Positions 1 through 10,164 of a DNA stretch of 64,000 bases are shown here, in pieces. This stretch comes from Pseudomonas fluorescens (GTDB lineage Bacteria > Pseudomonadota > Gammaproteobacteria > Pseudomonadales > Pseudomonadaceae): NCBI RefSeq assembly GCF_002837185.1, contig NZ_KZ477991.1, positions 1 to 64,000 of the forward strand, read 5' to 3'. Made by a program: the position numbers and the translations under genes. How positions within the stretch are numbered: the stretch's first letter is position 1; every line of letters starts with the position of its first letter. The notes under the pieces are model-generated. The model did not search any database, was not told where the DNA came from, and saw only the letters and a list, made by a program, of their open reading frames with translations.

Positions 1-46
1 CAACTTCAACCACTTGCGCTTGCGATCTCTCGTAAGCGGGAGGCGA

Positions 47-74
47 ATTCTACAGCGTTACACGCTGCTGTCAA
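47..74 (-). promoter_or_regulatory. rRNA operon promoter, proximal (P2)
   Basis: On the minus strand TTGACA (69-74) and TAGAAT (47-52) are separated by 16 bases and followed by the GC-rich discriminator TCGCCTCCC. The start point would be near base 40. The same architecture as the distal promoter (16-base spacer, TCGCC discriminator) suggests growth-rate and stringent control of an rRNA operon whose leader starts at the left edge. No rRNA sequence itself is inside the window. Confidence 0.7.
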
Positions 75-192
75 CACCTCTTTTTCAACTTCCTGCTGGC
101 TTCGATGAACTGAAGCAACTTGCTGCCGAAAACTACTTAACTCATTGTTTACCAAGGAGTTTTCCGTTTCGACTGCGCCGGAAGTGGGGCGA

Positions 193-220
193 ATTATAGG
201 CGCACAGAATCTGCCGTCAA
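193..220 (-). promoter_or_regulatory. rRNA operon promoter, distal (P1)
   Basis: On the minus strand TTGACG (215-220) and TATAAT (193-198) are separated by 16 bases, followed by a GC-rich discriminator (TCGCCCC). The DNA upstream is AT-rich like an UP element. It fires leftwards, out of the window, directly after the msrQ stop. That an rRNA operon follows is inferred from the promoter pair and from the msrQ neighbour. Confidence 0.65.
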
Positions 221-227
221 GGCTTAA

Positions 228-851
228 TTACGCTTTTGTTGAAGAAGGCGCTTTTTTAGTAATAAGACGCGGGATTCGACGCATTACCGGTGGCACACGC
301 AGCACCAGGAGCAGTGCCCCTATAGCCGCATATATCGCCCATTCTTTCAGATCCGCCCGAACGATCCAGAGCATATGCAGCAAACCGAGCCCCAGAATGA
401 CGTACACCAGGCGATGCAGTTTCTTCCAGCGGCTCCCCAACCGTCGCTGGCTATAACGATTGGAGGTCGCAGCCAAAACCAGCAAGCCCAGAAACCCCAG
501 CGTGCCGACAATGATGTACGGACGTTTACGCAACTCCACACCTAGCTGCGACCAGTCAAGCCCAAGTACAAATACGCAATAAGACGCCAAATGCAGCACC
601 ACATAGGCAAAGCACCACAACCCCAGTTGCCGGCGTACCGCAACCCACCCCGCCCAACCGCTCAGTTTCTGAAGCGGCGTCATGCCAAGCGTGATCAGCA
701 AGAGAATCAAGGTGCCCAGGCCGAGGCGATCCACCAGCACTTTCCCAGGGTCGGGCCCGAGGGCAAAACTCCAGGCTTCATATAGCCAGAACAACGGCCA
801 TACCGCGACAGCTATAAAGACGCCGATGCGCCAGAGCGGATAGCGCATCAA
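228..851 (-). CDS. msrQ: MsrQ, heme b membrane subunit of the periplasmic methionine sulfoxide reductase
   Basis: MsrQ passes electrons from the quinone pool or a flavin reductase through the inner membrane to MsrP, which repairs oxidised methionine in periplasmic proteins. The 207-residue protein shows about six hydrophobic segments and candidate heme-ligand histidines at 87, 146 and 159 in the ferric reductase-like core. It overlaps msrP by 4 bases (ATGA), so the two are translationally coupled. Length and the RRQLGLW segment near 73-79 are typical for the family. The assignment is firm because of the msrP partner. Confidence 0.93.
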   Translation of the reverse strand: MMRYPLWRIGVFIAVAVWPLFWLYEAWSFALGPDPGKVLVDRLGLGTLILLLITLGMTPLQKLSGWAGWVAVRRQLGLWCFAYVVLHLASYCVFVLGLDWSQLGVELRKRPYIIVGTLGFLGLLVLAATSNRYSQRRLGSRWKKLHRLVYVILGLGLLHMLWIVRADLKEWAIYAAIGALLLVLRVPPVMRRIPRLITKKAPSSTKA

Positions 852-1861
852 TAGTTCTTCCGCAGGTCGAGACCCGCATATAACGAGGCGACCTCATCCG
901 AGTAGCCATTGAACATCTGGGTCTCACGCACGTTCGGGCTGAAAAGGCCGCTCGGCAGACGACGCTCACGCGCTTGGGTCCAGCGAGGATGGTCAACCGT
1001 CGGGTTCACATTCGCATAGAAGCCATATTCATCCGCAGCAATACTTTGCCAGGTCGTTTTAGGCTGCTCGCTGACGAGACTGATGCGCACAATCGACTTC
1101 ACACTCTTGAAGCCATACTTCCATGGCACCACCAAACGCAACGGCGCACCGTTCTGGTTAGGCAACTCTCGCCCGTACATACCAACGGCAAGAATCGCCA
1201 ATGGATTCATCGCCTCGTCCAGGCGCAGCCCTTCTATATAAGGCCAGTCGATCAAACCGAAACTGGAGCGCTGACCCGGCATGCTTTTCGGATCCTGCAG
1301 CGTTTCAAAGCGGATGAACTTCGCCTTGGAAGTGGGCTCGACCTGCTTGAGCAAGGCGGAAATGGGAAAGCCGATCCAGGGAATAACCATCGACCACGCC
1401 TCAACGCACCGCAGACGGTAGATGCGCTCTTCCAACTGGTAAGGCTTCATGAAGTCTTCAAGCGCGTAACGCCCAGGCTTTGCGACCTCACCATCAATCA
1501 CAACGCTCCAGGGCTCAGTCTTGAGTGAACCGGCATTGGCCGCCGGATCGCCCTTGTCCGTGCCAAATTCATAGAAGTTGTTGTAGTGGGTTGCGTCCTT
1601 GAACGGCGTGATGGCCTCGTCTTTGACGGTCACTGCCTGCCACTTGGTGCCGGGGAGCTTTTGCGCAAACCAGTCAGGCGCCCTGCCCGGCTCGACATCG
1701 GCATAGCGTGCCGCCTCCTCAGCACTGGCCCAACGGGGCAAACTGCTGGCGGCAACACCGGCAAGCGCGCCACCGAGCAAGCTGCGGCGAGAGAGGTAGA
1801 AAGATTCAGGCGTGACATCCGATTCATGGCAATCGGACGCTTTGGGGATCTTGATTAACAT
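848..1861 (-). CDS. msrP: MsrP, molybdopterin catalytic subunit of methionine sulfoxide reductase
   Basis: This is the periplasmic molybdoenzyme that reduces both stereoisomers of protein-bound methionine sulfoxide. The 337-residue protein starts with a twin-arginine signal (SRRSLLGG at 24-31, likely cleavage after ASA near 47), so it is exported folded with its cofactor. Cys152 in [12 protein letters not shown] is the expected molybdenum ligand of the sulfite-oxidase fold. A GGAG ribosome site precedes the ATG. It is the first gene of the msrPQ pair and probably has its promoter in 1862-1924. Confidence 0.95.
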   Translation of the reverse strand: MLIKIPKASDCHESDVTPESFYLSRRSLLGGALAGVAASSLPRWASAEEAARYADVEPGRAPDWFAQKLPGTKWQAVTVKDEAITPFKDATHYNNFYEFGTDKGDPAANAGSLKTEPWSVVIDGEVAKPGRYALEDFMKPYQLEERIYRLRCVEAWSMVIPWIGFPISALLKQVEPTSKAKFIRFETLQDPKSMPGQRSSFGLIDWPYIEGLRLDEAMNPLAILAVGMYGRELPNQNGAPLRLVVPWKYGFKSVKSIVRISLVSEQPKTTWQSIAADEYGFYANVNPTVDHPRWTQARERRLPSGLFSPNVRETQMFNGYSDEVASLYAGLDLRKNY

Positions 1862-1924
1862 GGCAACTCCGCAGCATTGGAGGACAGATGCACCAATAGA
1901 CTGCGGAGTATGGGGGAAATTACA

Positions 1925-2782
1925 TTAAGGCAATGTTTTGTCCCGGCGAAGATGCAGCAAGTACTGGATCGGCCCGGAAGCAGCGTAGACCAGGAAGGCC
2001 AACAATAGAATGCGCGGCGGATCGCTGAACACCACCGCAAACACCAGCACCACAACGAGAATCGCTACGAAAGGCACACGCCCCTTGAGGTCCAGTTCCT
2101 TGAAGCTGTTGTACTTGATGTTGCTGACCATCAACATGCCGGCCGCAGCAACCATGAGCGCTACCAGGAACGACATCTTCGAACCCTGGATGCCGTAGTC
2201 ACTGAACGCCCAGACGATACCCGCCACCACGCCCGCGGCAGCGGGACTGGCCAGGCCAATGAAGTAACGCTTGTCGGCAGTGCCCACTTGCGTGTTGAAG
2301 CGCGCAAGACGCAACGCCGCACCTGCAACATAGATGAAGGCGACCATCCAGCCGACCTTACCCATATCCCCCAACGCCCAGGCAAACGCCAGCAACGCAG
2401 GGGCAACACCGAAGGCGACCATGTCCGACAACGAGTCGTACTCGGCACCGAAGGCGCTTTGGGTATTGGTCATGCGCGCCACACGACCATCCAGGCCATC
2501 AAGCACCATGGCGACGAAGATAGCGATGGCAGCGAAACCGAAGTACTTGCTGGCACTCGCGGCATCACCTGCCGCCAAGGCGCTCTGGGCGCTCATCGAG
2601 TTGATGATGGAATAGAAGCCGGCAAACAGGTTCGCCGTCGTAAACAGGTTGGGCAGCAGATAGATACCACGATGCCGGACCTTGCGGCCTTCCGCGTCAT
2701 GCCCTTCTTCGACATGTTCATCGATCGGCAGCATGCTTTCGGCGTCGTAAGCCTGGTTTGGCTCTTCGGGACGTTCGCTCAT
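1925..2782 (-). CDS. pssA: CDP-diacylglycerol-serine O-phosphatidyltransferase
   Basis: The enzyme makes phosphatidylserine, the precursor of phosphatidylethanolamine, at the inner membrane. The CDP-alcohol phosphatidyltransferase signature D-x2-DG-x2-AR-x8-G-x3-D-x3-D is complete at residues 95-120. Several transmembrane segments follow an acidic, charged N-terminus of about 40 residues. I chose the ATG at 2782 (MSERPEEP), giving 285 residues, because the longer frame upstream has no membrane-protein character and crosses intergenic DNA. It lies downstream of ilvC but is separated from it by a terminator, so it is probably transcribed on its own. Confidence 0.92.
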   Translation of the reverse strand: MSERPEEPNQAYDAESMLPIDEHVEEGHDAEGRKVRHRGIYLLPNLFTTANLFAGFYSIINSMSAQSALAAGDAASASKYFGFAAIAIFVAMVLDGLDGRVARMTNTQSAFGAEYDSLSDMVAFGVAPALLAFAWALGDMGKVGWMVAFIYVAGAALRLARFNTQVGTADKRYFIGLASPAAAGVVAGIVWAFSDYGIQGSKMSFLVALMVAAAGMLMVSNIKYNSFKELDLKGRVPFVAILVVVLVFAVVFSDPPRILLLAFLVYAASGPIQYLLHLRRDKTLP

Positions 2783-2883
2783 GGACTTTACCTTGCAACG
2801 GTGTGAAAAAAATTCGACAGATACTTGCGGCGAGTGTTCGCCTGCAAACGATGCAGCTTTATACCAGAACCCGCTTACCCAAA

Positions 2884-2912
2884 CGAAAAAACGCGGCCTA
2901 AGCCGCGTTTTC
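2884..2912 (-). terminator. rho-independent terminator after ilvC
   Basis: A 10-bp stem (888-897 region with AAAACGCGGC paired to GCCGCGTTTT, at 2888-2897 and 2902-2911) with loop CTAA is followed on the minus strand by a T run. It closes the ilvB-ilvN-ilvC unit ahead of pssA. Confidence 0.85.
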
Positions 2913-2928
2913 CCTTGATACGTACGAC

Positions 2929-3954
<1,026 letters not shown>

Positions 3955-3991
3955 CTATATATCCAGGCCGTAAGGCCATTCGCTAATTGGG

Positions 3992-4483
3992 TTAGATGCT
4001 GAGTACTTTGTCGCCACGGGCAATCCCGGTGACACCACTGCGTACGGTTTCCAGAATCGAGGCCGTCCCGATCGACTGGATGAAGCTGTCCAGCTTGTCG
4101 CTTGTACCGGTCAGTTGAACGGTATAAACGCTGGCGCTCACATCGACGATCTGCCCGCGATAAATATCGGTAGTGCGCTTGATCTCGGCACGCTGGGCGC
4201 CCGTGGCCTTGACCTTGACCAACATCAGCTCGCGCTCGATGTGGGCACTTTCCGACAGGTCGACCAGCTTGACCACTTCGATCAGCTTGTTGAGGTTCTT
4301 GGTGATCTGCTCGATCACCTCATCGTGGCCCACGGTGGTCAACGTCAGCCGCGACAGGGTCGGGTCTTCGGTTGGGGCCACGGTCAGGCTTTCGATGTTG
4401 TAGTTGCGTTGCGAAAACAGGCCGACAACACGAGACAGAGCGCCGGGCTCGTTCTCCAGAAGCAGGGAGATAATGTGCCGCAT
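3992..4483 (-). CDS. ilvN: Acetolactate synthase small (regulatory) subunit
   Basis: This is the regulatory subunit that stimulates acetohydroxyacid synthase and gives valine feedback inhibition. An ACT domain starts at the N-terminus (MRHIISLLLENEPGALSRV) and a second ACT-like half follows, giving 163 residues, the usual size. I preferred the ATG at 4483 to one 30 bases upstream: it sits 2 bases after the ilvB stop and matches the family N-terminus. In Pseudomonas it is also called ilvH. Confidence 0.95.
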   Translation of the reverse strand: MRHIISLLLENEPGALSRVVGLFSQRNYNIESLTVAPTEDPTLSRLTLTTVGHDEVIEQITKNLNKLIEVVKLVDLSESAHIERELMLVKVKATGAQRAEIKRTTDIYRGQIVDVSASVYTVQLTGTSDKLDSFIQSIGTASILETVRSGVTGIARGDKVLSI

Positions 4484-4485
4484 GA

Positions 4486-6210
4486 TTAAGTACGCTCCGT
4501 CTTGTTCAGCCACATGTCGCGCATAGAGCCGTCTTTGATCTGCATCGGGTAGACGTGCTCGCTGGTATCCACCTGAATATCGATGAACACCAGGCGGTCC
4601 TTCATGGCGAACGCCTCTTCCATCTTCGGCTTCAGATCTTTCAAATCGGTGATGCGCATGCCGACGTGGCCGTAGGCTTCAACCAATTTGACGAAATCCG
4701 GCAACGATTCCATGTAGGAATGGGAGTGACGGCTGCCATAGCTCATGTCCTGCCACTGACGAACCATGCCCAGTACGCCGTTGTTCAGGCAGACGATCTT
4801 CACGGGAAGACCGTACTGCAGGCACGTCGACAGTTCCTGGATATTCATCTGGATACTGCCTTCACCGGTGACACAGGCAACGTCAGCCTCCGGAAAGCTC
4901 AGCTTCACCCCCATGGCCGCAGGGAAACCGAAGCCCATCGTGCCCAGGCCACCGGAGTTGATCCAACGGTTAGGCTTGTCGAAGGTGTAGTACTGCGCGG
5001 CGAACATCTGGTGCTGGCCCACGTCGGAGGTCACAAAGGCATCGCCCTTGGTCACTTCGCACAGGGTCTCGATCACGGTTTGTGGCTTGATGATGCTGCC
5101 GTCGCCCTTGTCGTAAGGGAACAGGCCGCGGTCGCCGCGCCATTCGTCGATCTGCTTCCACCAGCTCGCAACGGACTCCTTGTTCGGTGTTTCGCCGATG
5201 TCCTTGAGCGCAGCGACCATTTCAGTCAGGACGCTTTCAACAGGACCCACGATCGGCACGTCCGCCTTGATGGTCTTGGAAATGGACGCCGGGTCGATGT
5301 CGATATGGATGATCTTGGCATTCGGGCAAAACTTGCTCGCACCGTTGATCACGCGGTCATCGAACCGTGCGCCCACGGCCAGGATCACATCGGCGTGGTG
5401 CATGGTCAGGTTGGCGGTGTAGCTGCCGTGCATGCCGAGCATGCCGACGAACTGACGGTCCGAACCCGGGAATGCGCCGAGGCCCATCAAGGTATTGGTC
5501 ACCGGCAGGTTGAGCAGCTTGGCCAATTCGGTCAGCGGTGCGGAACCGCCCCCCAGAATCACGCCACCACCGGAGTACAGCACAGGGCGCTTGGCCGCCA
5601 GGAGCATTTCAGCCGCCTTGCGGATTTGCCCCGAGTGCCCGCGCACAGCCGGGCTGTAGGAGCGCAGCTTGGCTTTCTTTGGGAAAATGTATTCGAATTT
5701 CTCGGCCGGGTTGGTCATGTCCTTGGGAATATCCACCACGACAGGACCCGGGCGACCGGATTGTGCGAGGTAGAACGCCTTTTTCATGACTTCCGGAATT
5801 TCCGACGCGTGCTTGATCATGAAGCTGTGTTTCACGATCGGCCGGGAGATACCGATCATGTCGGTTTCCTGGAACGCGTCGGTGCCGACCATGGTGCTGG
5901 CGACCTGGCCGGAAATGATCACCATCGGAATGGAGTCCATATAAGCAGTCGCGATGCCGGTTATGGCATTGGTTGCGCCTGGGCCGGACGTTACCAGTAC
6001 CACACCGGCTTTACCGGTGGCACGGGCGTAGCCGTCAGCCATATGGGTCGCGGCCTGTTCGTGGCGAACCAGGATGTGGGTAACAGCCGGTTCCTTGAAC
6101 AGTGCGTCGTAGACATGCAGCAGAGCACCACCTGGGTACCCGTAGATATAGTCGACGCCTTCGTCACGCAAAAAGCGGACGAGCATCTCACCGCCAGATA
6201 AAAGCTCCAC
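4486..6210 (-). CDS. ilvB: Acetolactate synthase large (catalytic) subunit
   Basis: This thiamine diphosphate enzyme condenses pyruvate with pyruvate or 2-ketobutyrate to start branched-chain amino acid synthesis. Catalytic Glu51 lies in [16 protein letters not shown], and the ThDP/Mg motif begins at GEGSIQMN and runs to the NN of CLNNGVLG. I chose the GTG at 6210 (MELLSGGEM, 574 residues): the GTG three codons upstream is part of the GAGGTG ribosome site, and 574 is the usual length. It heads the ilvB-ilvN-ilvC operon. The symbol ilvI is also used in Pseudomonas. Confidence 0.95.
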   Translation of the reverse strand: MELLSGGEMLVRFLRDEGVDYIYGYPGGALLHVYDALFKEPAVTHILVRHEQAATHMADGYARATGKAGVVLVTSGPGATNAITGIATAYMDSIPMVIISGQVASTMVGTDAFQETDMIGISRPIVKHSFMIKHASEIPEVMKKAFYLAQSGRPGPVVVDIPKDMTNPAEKFEYIFPKKAKLRSYSPAVRGHSGQIRKAAEMLLAAKRPVLYSGGGVILGGGSAPLTELAKLLNLPVTNTLMGLGAFPGSDRQFVGMLGMHGSYTANLTMHHADVILAVGARFDDRVINGASKFCPNAKIIHIDIDPASISKTIKADVPIVGPVESVLTEMVAALKDIGETPNKESVASWWKQIDEWRGDRGLFPYDKGDGSIIKPQTVIETLCEVTKGDAFVTSDVGQHQMFAAQYYTFDKPNRWINSGGLGTMGFGFPAAMGVKLSFPEADVACVTGEGSIQMNIQELSTCLQYGLPVKIVCLNNGVLGMVRQWQDMSYGSRHSHSYMESLPDFVKLVEAYGHVGMRITDLKDLKPKMEEAFAMKDRLVFIDIQVDTSEHVYPMQIKDGSMRDMWLNKTERT

Positions 6211-6308
6211 GTTGTTCACCTCTAAAACGCCAGAATACCGTCCGTTAAAAACCGACGGGTCTTAATAGGTTTACTTCTCAACAGAGCATGAGCGACGGTG
6301 GTCGCCGA

Positions 6309-6425
6309 CTACGTCAGCACTGACTGAGCAAGTATTGGGATCGTCCCAAGTGTTGCGGGCTTTTCCCACCCAGCGCGAGGTAACGCGTTGCGGGTGTTAC
6401 AGGTCGGCGCGGATGTGCGCCTCAT
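6309..6425 (-). CDS. Possible ilv leader peptide (38 residues)
   Basis: A 38-codon frame lies in the roughly 250-base leader between the candidate ilv promoter and ilvB. Its last 13 codons read LGTIPILAQSVLT, with six Leu/Ile/Val residues, as an attenuation leader peptide for branched-chain amino acids might. There is no clear ribosome site before the ATG. The downstream hairpins (GCGAC-CACC-GTCGC, then CCGTC...GACGG) are short and lack a clean T run. This is therefore a candidate only, and may be a chance frame. Confidence 0.3.
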   Translation of the reverse strand: MRRTSAPTCNTRNALPRAGWEKPATLGTIPILAQSVLT

Positions 6426-6475
6426 GATCTGCTGAGCGGGCCTGCTTCTGGCAGTCCCGATACAGCGGACTTTGG

Positions 6476-6504
6476 ATTCTTCTGTTTCAGGCCCTTCAAG
6501 TCAA
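6476..6504 (-). promoter_or_regulatory. Candidate sigma-70 promoter of the ilvBNC operon
   Basis: On the minus strand TTGACT (499-504 region, 6499-6504) and AAGAAT (6476-6481) are 17 bases apart. A start near 6469 would give a leader of about 250 bases before ilvB. The sequence match is reasonable, but nothing else confirms it. Confidence 0.45.
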
Positions 6505-6612
6505 GCAATAATTGCGCTTTTTTCCAACTAAGCGCATGAGAACGTAGAAGAAAGGGCTTTGAGGAGGGATAAAACTCGCCTGAATGTCGTCAAGCGGTAG
6601 AAATATGCGCAA

Positions 6613-6635
6613 GACTGCCGGAAAAACCGGCAGTC
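6613..6635 (-). terminator. Hairpin after the YqcC-like gene
   Basis: A perfect 9-bp stem (GACTGCCGG at 6613-6621, CCGGCAGTC at 6627-6635) with a five-base loop lies just past the stop of the last gene of the ponB unit. The T run after it on the minus strand is weak, so termination is probable but not certain. Confidence 0.6.
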
Positions 6636-6641
6636 AGGCAA

Positions 6642-6971
6642 TTAACGAGCGTCAGCGATCAATTGGTCGAACTTTTTCAGCGCATTGCGCAAGCCGAGGC
6701 TCTCCCGAGGACGGTCGGCGTAGACCATCTCGGCCATCTCCAGAATCCCGGAAGCATTGGGCAAAGGCAGGTCCTGTTCGAGGATCTGCTTCATACGGAC
6801 CAGGAAAATCCATTGCAGCCATTGATGAAAATCCAATGTATCGACCGAAAACGGTTCGACGCTGCCGAGCGCTTCGGCGCTGGGGGACACCTCATCCCAC
6901 CAGCCCTGCACGCGCAGCTCTCGCTCGATCAGCAACAACTGTTCGGCAATCGCCGGAAAACGTTCATCCAT
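6642..6971 (-). CDS. YqcC family protein
   Basis: This is a small cytoplasmic helical protein of 109 residues resembling the YqcC family, whose biochemical role is not established. The sequence shows no signal peptide or membrane segment. It is rich in Trp and Leu in the middle (FHQWLQWIFLVRMKQIL), as the family is. The start at 6971 is fixed by a one-base overlap (TGATG) with the stop of the upstream lipoprotein gene, so it is the last gene of the ponB unit. An in-frame ATG farther upstream lies inside that gene and is unlikely. Confidence 0.75.
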   Translation of the reverse strand: MDERFPAIAEQLLLIERELRVQGWWDEVSPSAEALGSVEPFSVDTLDFHQWLQWIFLVRMKQILEQDLPLPNASGILEMAEMVYADRPRESLGLRNALKKFDQLIADAR

Positions 6972-7705
6972 CAGAGGTTGACCTTGGCTTTCGCCCGAGC
7001 CTGGGCAGCGCCGGCAGCGTCCCCCTGGGCGGCACGCGCGTCGCCGATCAACGCCCACAGGCTGGCTTGCAGGTCCGGACGACCGTTGGCCATGCTCAAA
7101 CCACGGCGTGCAAACTGCTCGGCTTGCGGCGCATCACCCTGGGCCATGCGCACCTGGGCCAGGCGATAAAGCACTTGCGGCTCGCGAGGCGCAACGCGCT
7201 GGGCACGCTCCAGGCTCGACGAAGCGCCATTGAGGTCACCACCGGCCTGCTGTTGCTGGGCGGTGGTGAGCAGCGCCAATACCGGGCCGTCCAGTTGCTC
7301 GTCAGCGGACAGGCCGCCCGCGCTGGATGACGAAGGAATGCCGCTCGGCGTCGACGGCGTCGTGTAGGTGCCCTGGTTGACTGGCGCCGTCTGGATCGGC
7401 GTGGAGTCGACCGGCCCCGAAGTGCTTGGCCCCGGGGTCCAGGGTTCGGCGCTGATCGGTGCTGCGGTAGCAGCACCACTGCCAGGCACCATGACCACCA
7501 CGCCCGAGTCCTGCGGCATTGCCTGCGGCTTGGCCTGTGCCGGACGGTTGGTCACGGTTTGACGAAACCCGCCCTTGGCCGAAATCCGCTCGCTATTGGA
7601 GACGCCCGTACTCGCGTCCACGACCGGAATAGAGCCGCGTTGCACGCTGGAGCAACCGCCGAGCAAAGCCAGAACTGTAATCGCTGGAATCCACAACTTG
7701 TTCAC
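6971..7705 (-). CDS. lpoP: Outer membrane TPR lipoprotein, probable PBP1b activator LpoP
   Basis: The 244-residue protein has a lipoprotein signal with the lipobox LGGC near 15-18, then a long Pro/Thr/Ser-rich linker (about 60-125). A C-terminal tetratricopeptide-like helical region (about 130-244) follows. LpoP of P. aeruginosa is an outer membrane TPR lipoprotein encoded beside ponB that activates PBP1b. Lipobox, linker, TPR domain and position 17 bases after mrcB all agree, so I infer the same role. The linker would let the domain cross the periplasm. Direct sequence identity was not checked. Confidence 0.72.
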   Translation of the reverse strand: MNKLWIPAITVLALLGGCSSVQRGSIPVVDASTGVSNSERISAKGGFRQTVTNRPAQAKPQAMPQDSGVVVMVPGSGAATAAPISAEPWTPGPSTSGPVDSTPIQTAPVNQGTYTTPSTPSGIPSSSSAGGLSADEQLDGPVLALLTTAQQQQAGGDLNGASSSLERAQRVAPREPQVLYRLAQVRMAQGDAPQAEQFARRGLSMANGRPDLQASLWALIGDARAAQGDAAGAAQARAKAKVNL

Positions 7706-7721
7706 TTGAAACCCTCTTTGC

Positions 7722-10046
7722 TTAATTCATCCAGCCCTTGACCCAATCCATCACCGACTCCGCATCAGCCGGGGCACTGCCCCCGCAGGCGGCACCGGGT
7801 GGTGGCTCGCTGCCGCGAATATACGGCATCTGCACCGCCCCCGGGCAGTTGGCATCGGAACCCTGGCCTGTGTGCGGATCAATCCAGGCCTGCACGATAT
7901 TGTCCGGCTGCGGCATGTTCAGTGGCAACGGGTCAGCCTTGCGCATGAAGCTGGTCCAGACCTGCAGCGCACCGGTCGCACCGGTGAACGGCGTCTTGCC
8001 ATTATCGTCACGGCCCAGCCACACCACGGCCAGTACGTCCTGGCCAAAACCTGCGAACCAACTGTCACGCGAGTCGTTACTGGTGCCGGTCTTGCCCGCC
8101 AGCGTCAGGTTCGACGGCAGCACGCTGTAGACCGAGCGCCCGGTGCCTTCACGCATCACGCGCTGCATGGCGTTCTGGATCAGGTAGATGGAGCCCGCAT
8201 CGAAACGCTGCTGGATCTGGAACGGGTAGCGCTTGAGCGGCTCGCCCTCGGCGGTCAGCACGCTGCGAATACCGCGCATCGGAGTATTGAACCCACCGTT
8301 GGCCAGGGTCTGGTACATGGTGGCCACTTCCATCGGACTCATGGCTGCCGCCCCCAGAAGCATCGACGGGAACGCCGGGAACTCTCGTTCGATGCCCAAT
8401 CGCGCCAGCGTCTTCAACACATTCGGTACACCGACTTCGAGCCCCAGGCGCGACGTCGAAATGTTGTAGGAATGCGCCAGCCCCTGGTACAGAAACACGG
8501 TGCCGTGGGAGCGGCGGTCGAAGTTCTTCGGTGTCCACACTTGACCATCGGCGCCTTTGATCGACAGCGGATCGTCCGACAGCCAACTGGTGAGCGTGTA
8601 CTTGCTCGGCTTCTCCAGGGCGGTCAGGTAAACCGCCGGTTTGACCAGCGAACCGATCGGCCGCACGGCATCCAGCGCACGGTTGAAACCGGCGAAACTG
8701 GCCTGACGGCTACCGATCATGGCCTGGACTTCACCGGTTTCCGGGTTGGTCACGACCATGGCGGCTTCGACTTCATCGGAGCCCTTACGGCCGGTCAGGC
8801 GTTTGAAGGTGTCATTGACCGACGCCTCGGCCTTCATCTGCAGAATGGGGTCAAAGCTGGTGAAGATGCGCAGGCCTTCCTCGGTCAAGTCTTCGTCGCG
8901 GTAGTCTTCGCGCAACTGACGTTTGACCAGGTCGATAAAGCCGGGGAACGAGCTGTCCGCCAGCTTGCCGCGGGTGGTGACGCCCAGCGGCATTTTCTTC
9001 GCGGCGGCGACCTGTTCGGCAGTGGCAACGCCCTGCTGTTCCAGAACATCGAGCACCAGGTTACGGCGCTCAAGCGCACGTTCCGGGTTGCGACGCGGGT
9101 TGTAATAGGACGGCCCCTTCACCATCCCCACCAGCAAGGCCACCTGATGCAACTTCAATTCGGACAGCGGCTGCCCGAAGAAAAACTGGCTGGCCAAACC
9201 GAACCCATGCACCGCGCGCTGACCGTCCTGGCCGACGAAGACCTCGTTGAGGTACGCCTCAAGAATTTCCTGCTTGCTGTAATGCAACTCCAGGAGCATG
9301 GCCATCATGGCTTCGGTGAGCTTGCGCGTCAGGCTGCGCTCGTTGGTCAGGTAGAAGTTCTTCACCAACTGCTGGGTGAGCGTGCTGCCGCCCTGGGTCA
9401 TCTTGCCGCCGGAGGTGTTGACCCAGACTGCGCGGGCAATCGACTTCGGCGAAACGCCCCAGTGGCTGTAGAAATCGCGGTCTTCGACAGCGACCAGGGT
9501 TTCCAGCAAATACGCAGGCGCCTGATCAAGCTTGATCAGGATGCGATCTTCAAGGTTCTTCGGGTAGATGCCGCCAATCATCAGCGGTTCGAGACGTACC
9601 ACCGGCAGCTTGGCGCCGTTGAGCGACGACAGCTCGGCCACATAATCGCCGGAAAAGCGCACGCGTACCGGCTGGGCTTTTTCCAGGCCTTCGTAGAATT
9701 GGAAGCCACGGGTGTTCAAGTCGACGGTATTGCCGCTGACCGCCGCCGCGCCCGGACCGTTGCTCACGGGCTCGCGTCGATAGCCCAGCGCATCGAGTTC
9801 GGTGAGGAAGTCTTCCTTGCTCAGTTTCTGCCCGGCGAACAATTCCAGCGGGCGTGCATACACCTTGGCCGGAATGGTCCAGCGCTTGCCGGAGAACTTC
9901 TCCTGGACCACGGCGTCGAGATACACCGCAACGCCGGCGAGCGCCACAAGGCCAACCAGGCCGAGCTTGAGCGCCCAGCCCAGCCACGGGCGCAGACTGC
10001 GCGAAGGAGGTTTTTTACGGGAACGGGGAGATCGGGTTCGAGTCAT
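7722..10046 (-). CDS. mrcB: Penicillin-binding protein 1B, bifunctional glycosyltransferase/transpeptidase
   Basis: This class A PBP polymerises and cross-links peptidoglycan in the periplasm. Of its 774 residues, a basic cytoplasmic tail is followed by one transmembrane anchor (about 24-45) and the UB2H-like region. The GT51 domain carries catalytic Glu188 in VAVEDRDFYSHWG, and TQQLVKN is at 224-230. The transpeptidase has Ser466 in SLVK, an SYN motif near 525 and KTGTS near 655. The Gly/Asn tail ends just before lpoP. It is also called ponB in Pseudomonas. Confidence 0.96.
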   Translation of the reverse strand: MTRTRSPRSRKKPPSRSLRPWLGWALKLGLVGLVALAGVAVYLDAVVQEKFSGKRWTIPAKVYARPLELFAGQKLSKEDFLTELDALGYRREPVSNGPGAAAVSGNTVDLNTRGFQFYEGLEKAQPVRVRFSGDYVAELSSLNGAKLPVVRLEPLMIGGIYPKNLEDRILIKLDQAPAYLLETLVAVEDRDFYSHWGVSPKSIARAVWVNTSGGKMTQGGSTLTQQLVKNFYLTNERSLTRKLTEAMMAMLLELHYSKQEILEAYLNEVFVGQDGQRAVHGFGLASQFFFGQPLSELKLHQVALLVGMVKGPSYYNPRRNPERALERRNLVLDVLEQQGVATAEQVAAAKKMPLGVTTRGKLADSSFPGFIDLVKRQLREDYRDEDLTEEGLRIFTSFDPILQMKAEASVNDTFKRLTGRKGSDEVEAAMVVTNPETGEVQAMIGSRQASFAGFNRALDAVRPIGSLVKPAVYLTALEKPSKYTLTSWLSDDPLSIKGADGQVWTPKNFDRRSHGTVFLYQGLAHSYNISTSRLGLEVGVPNVLKTLARLGIEREFPAFPSMLLGAAAMSPMEVATMYQTLANGGFNTPMRGIRSVLTAEGEPLKRYPFQIQQRFDAGSIYLIQNAMQRVMREGTGRSVYSVLPSNLTLAGKTGTSNDSRDSWFAGFGQDVLAVVWLGRDDNGKTPFTGATGALQVWTSFMRKADPLPLNMPQPDNIVQAWIDPHTGQGSDANCPGAVQMPYIRGSEPPPGAACGGSAPADAESVMDWVKGWMN

Positions 10047-10164
10047 GGCGGCGGATTATACGCACTTTATTGATGATCAACATGAGCCGGACAGCGGTTT
10101 GCACGACCGCCCGTAGCGGCCATAATGCCTGCCATGATTTCTCCCAGACTTTGAAGGATCGCCC

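Noticed and set aside
1-227. Short open frames with protein-like ends (for example 14-199)
   Set aside because: They overlap two rRNA-type promoters on the other strand, have no ribosome site and resemble no protein.
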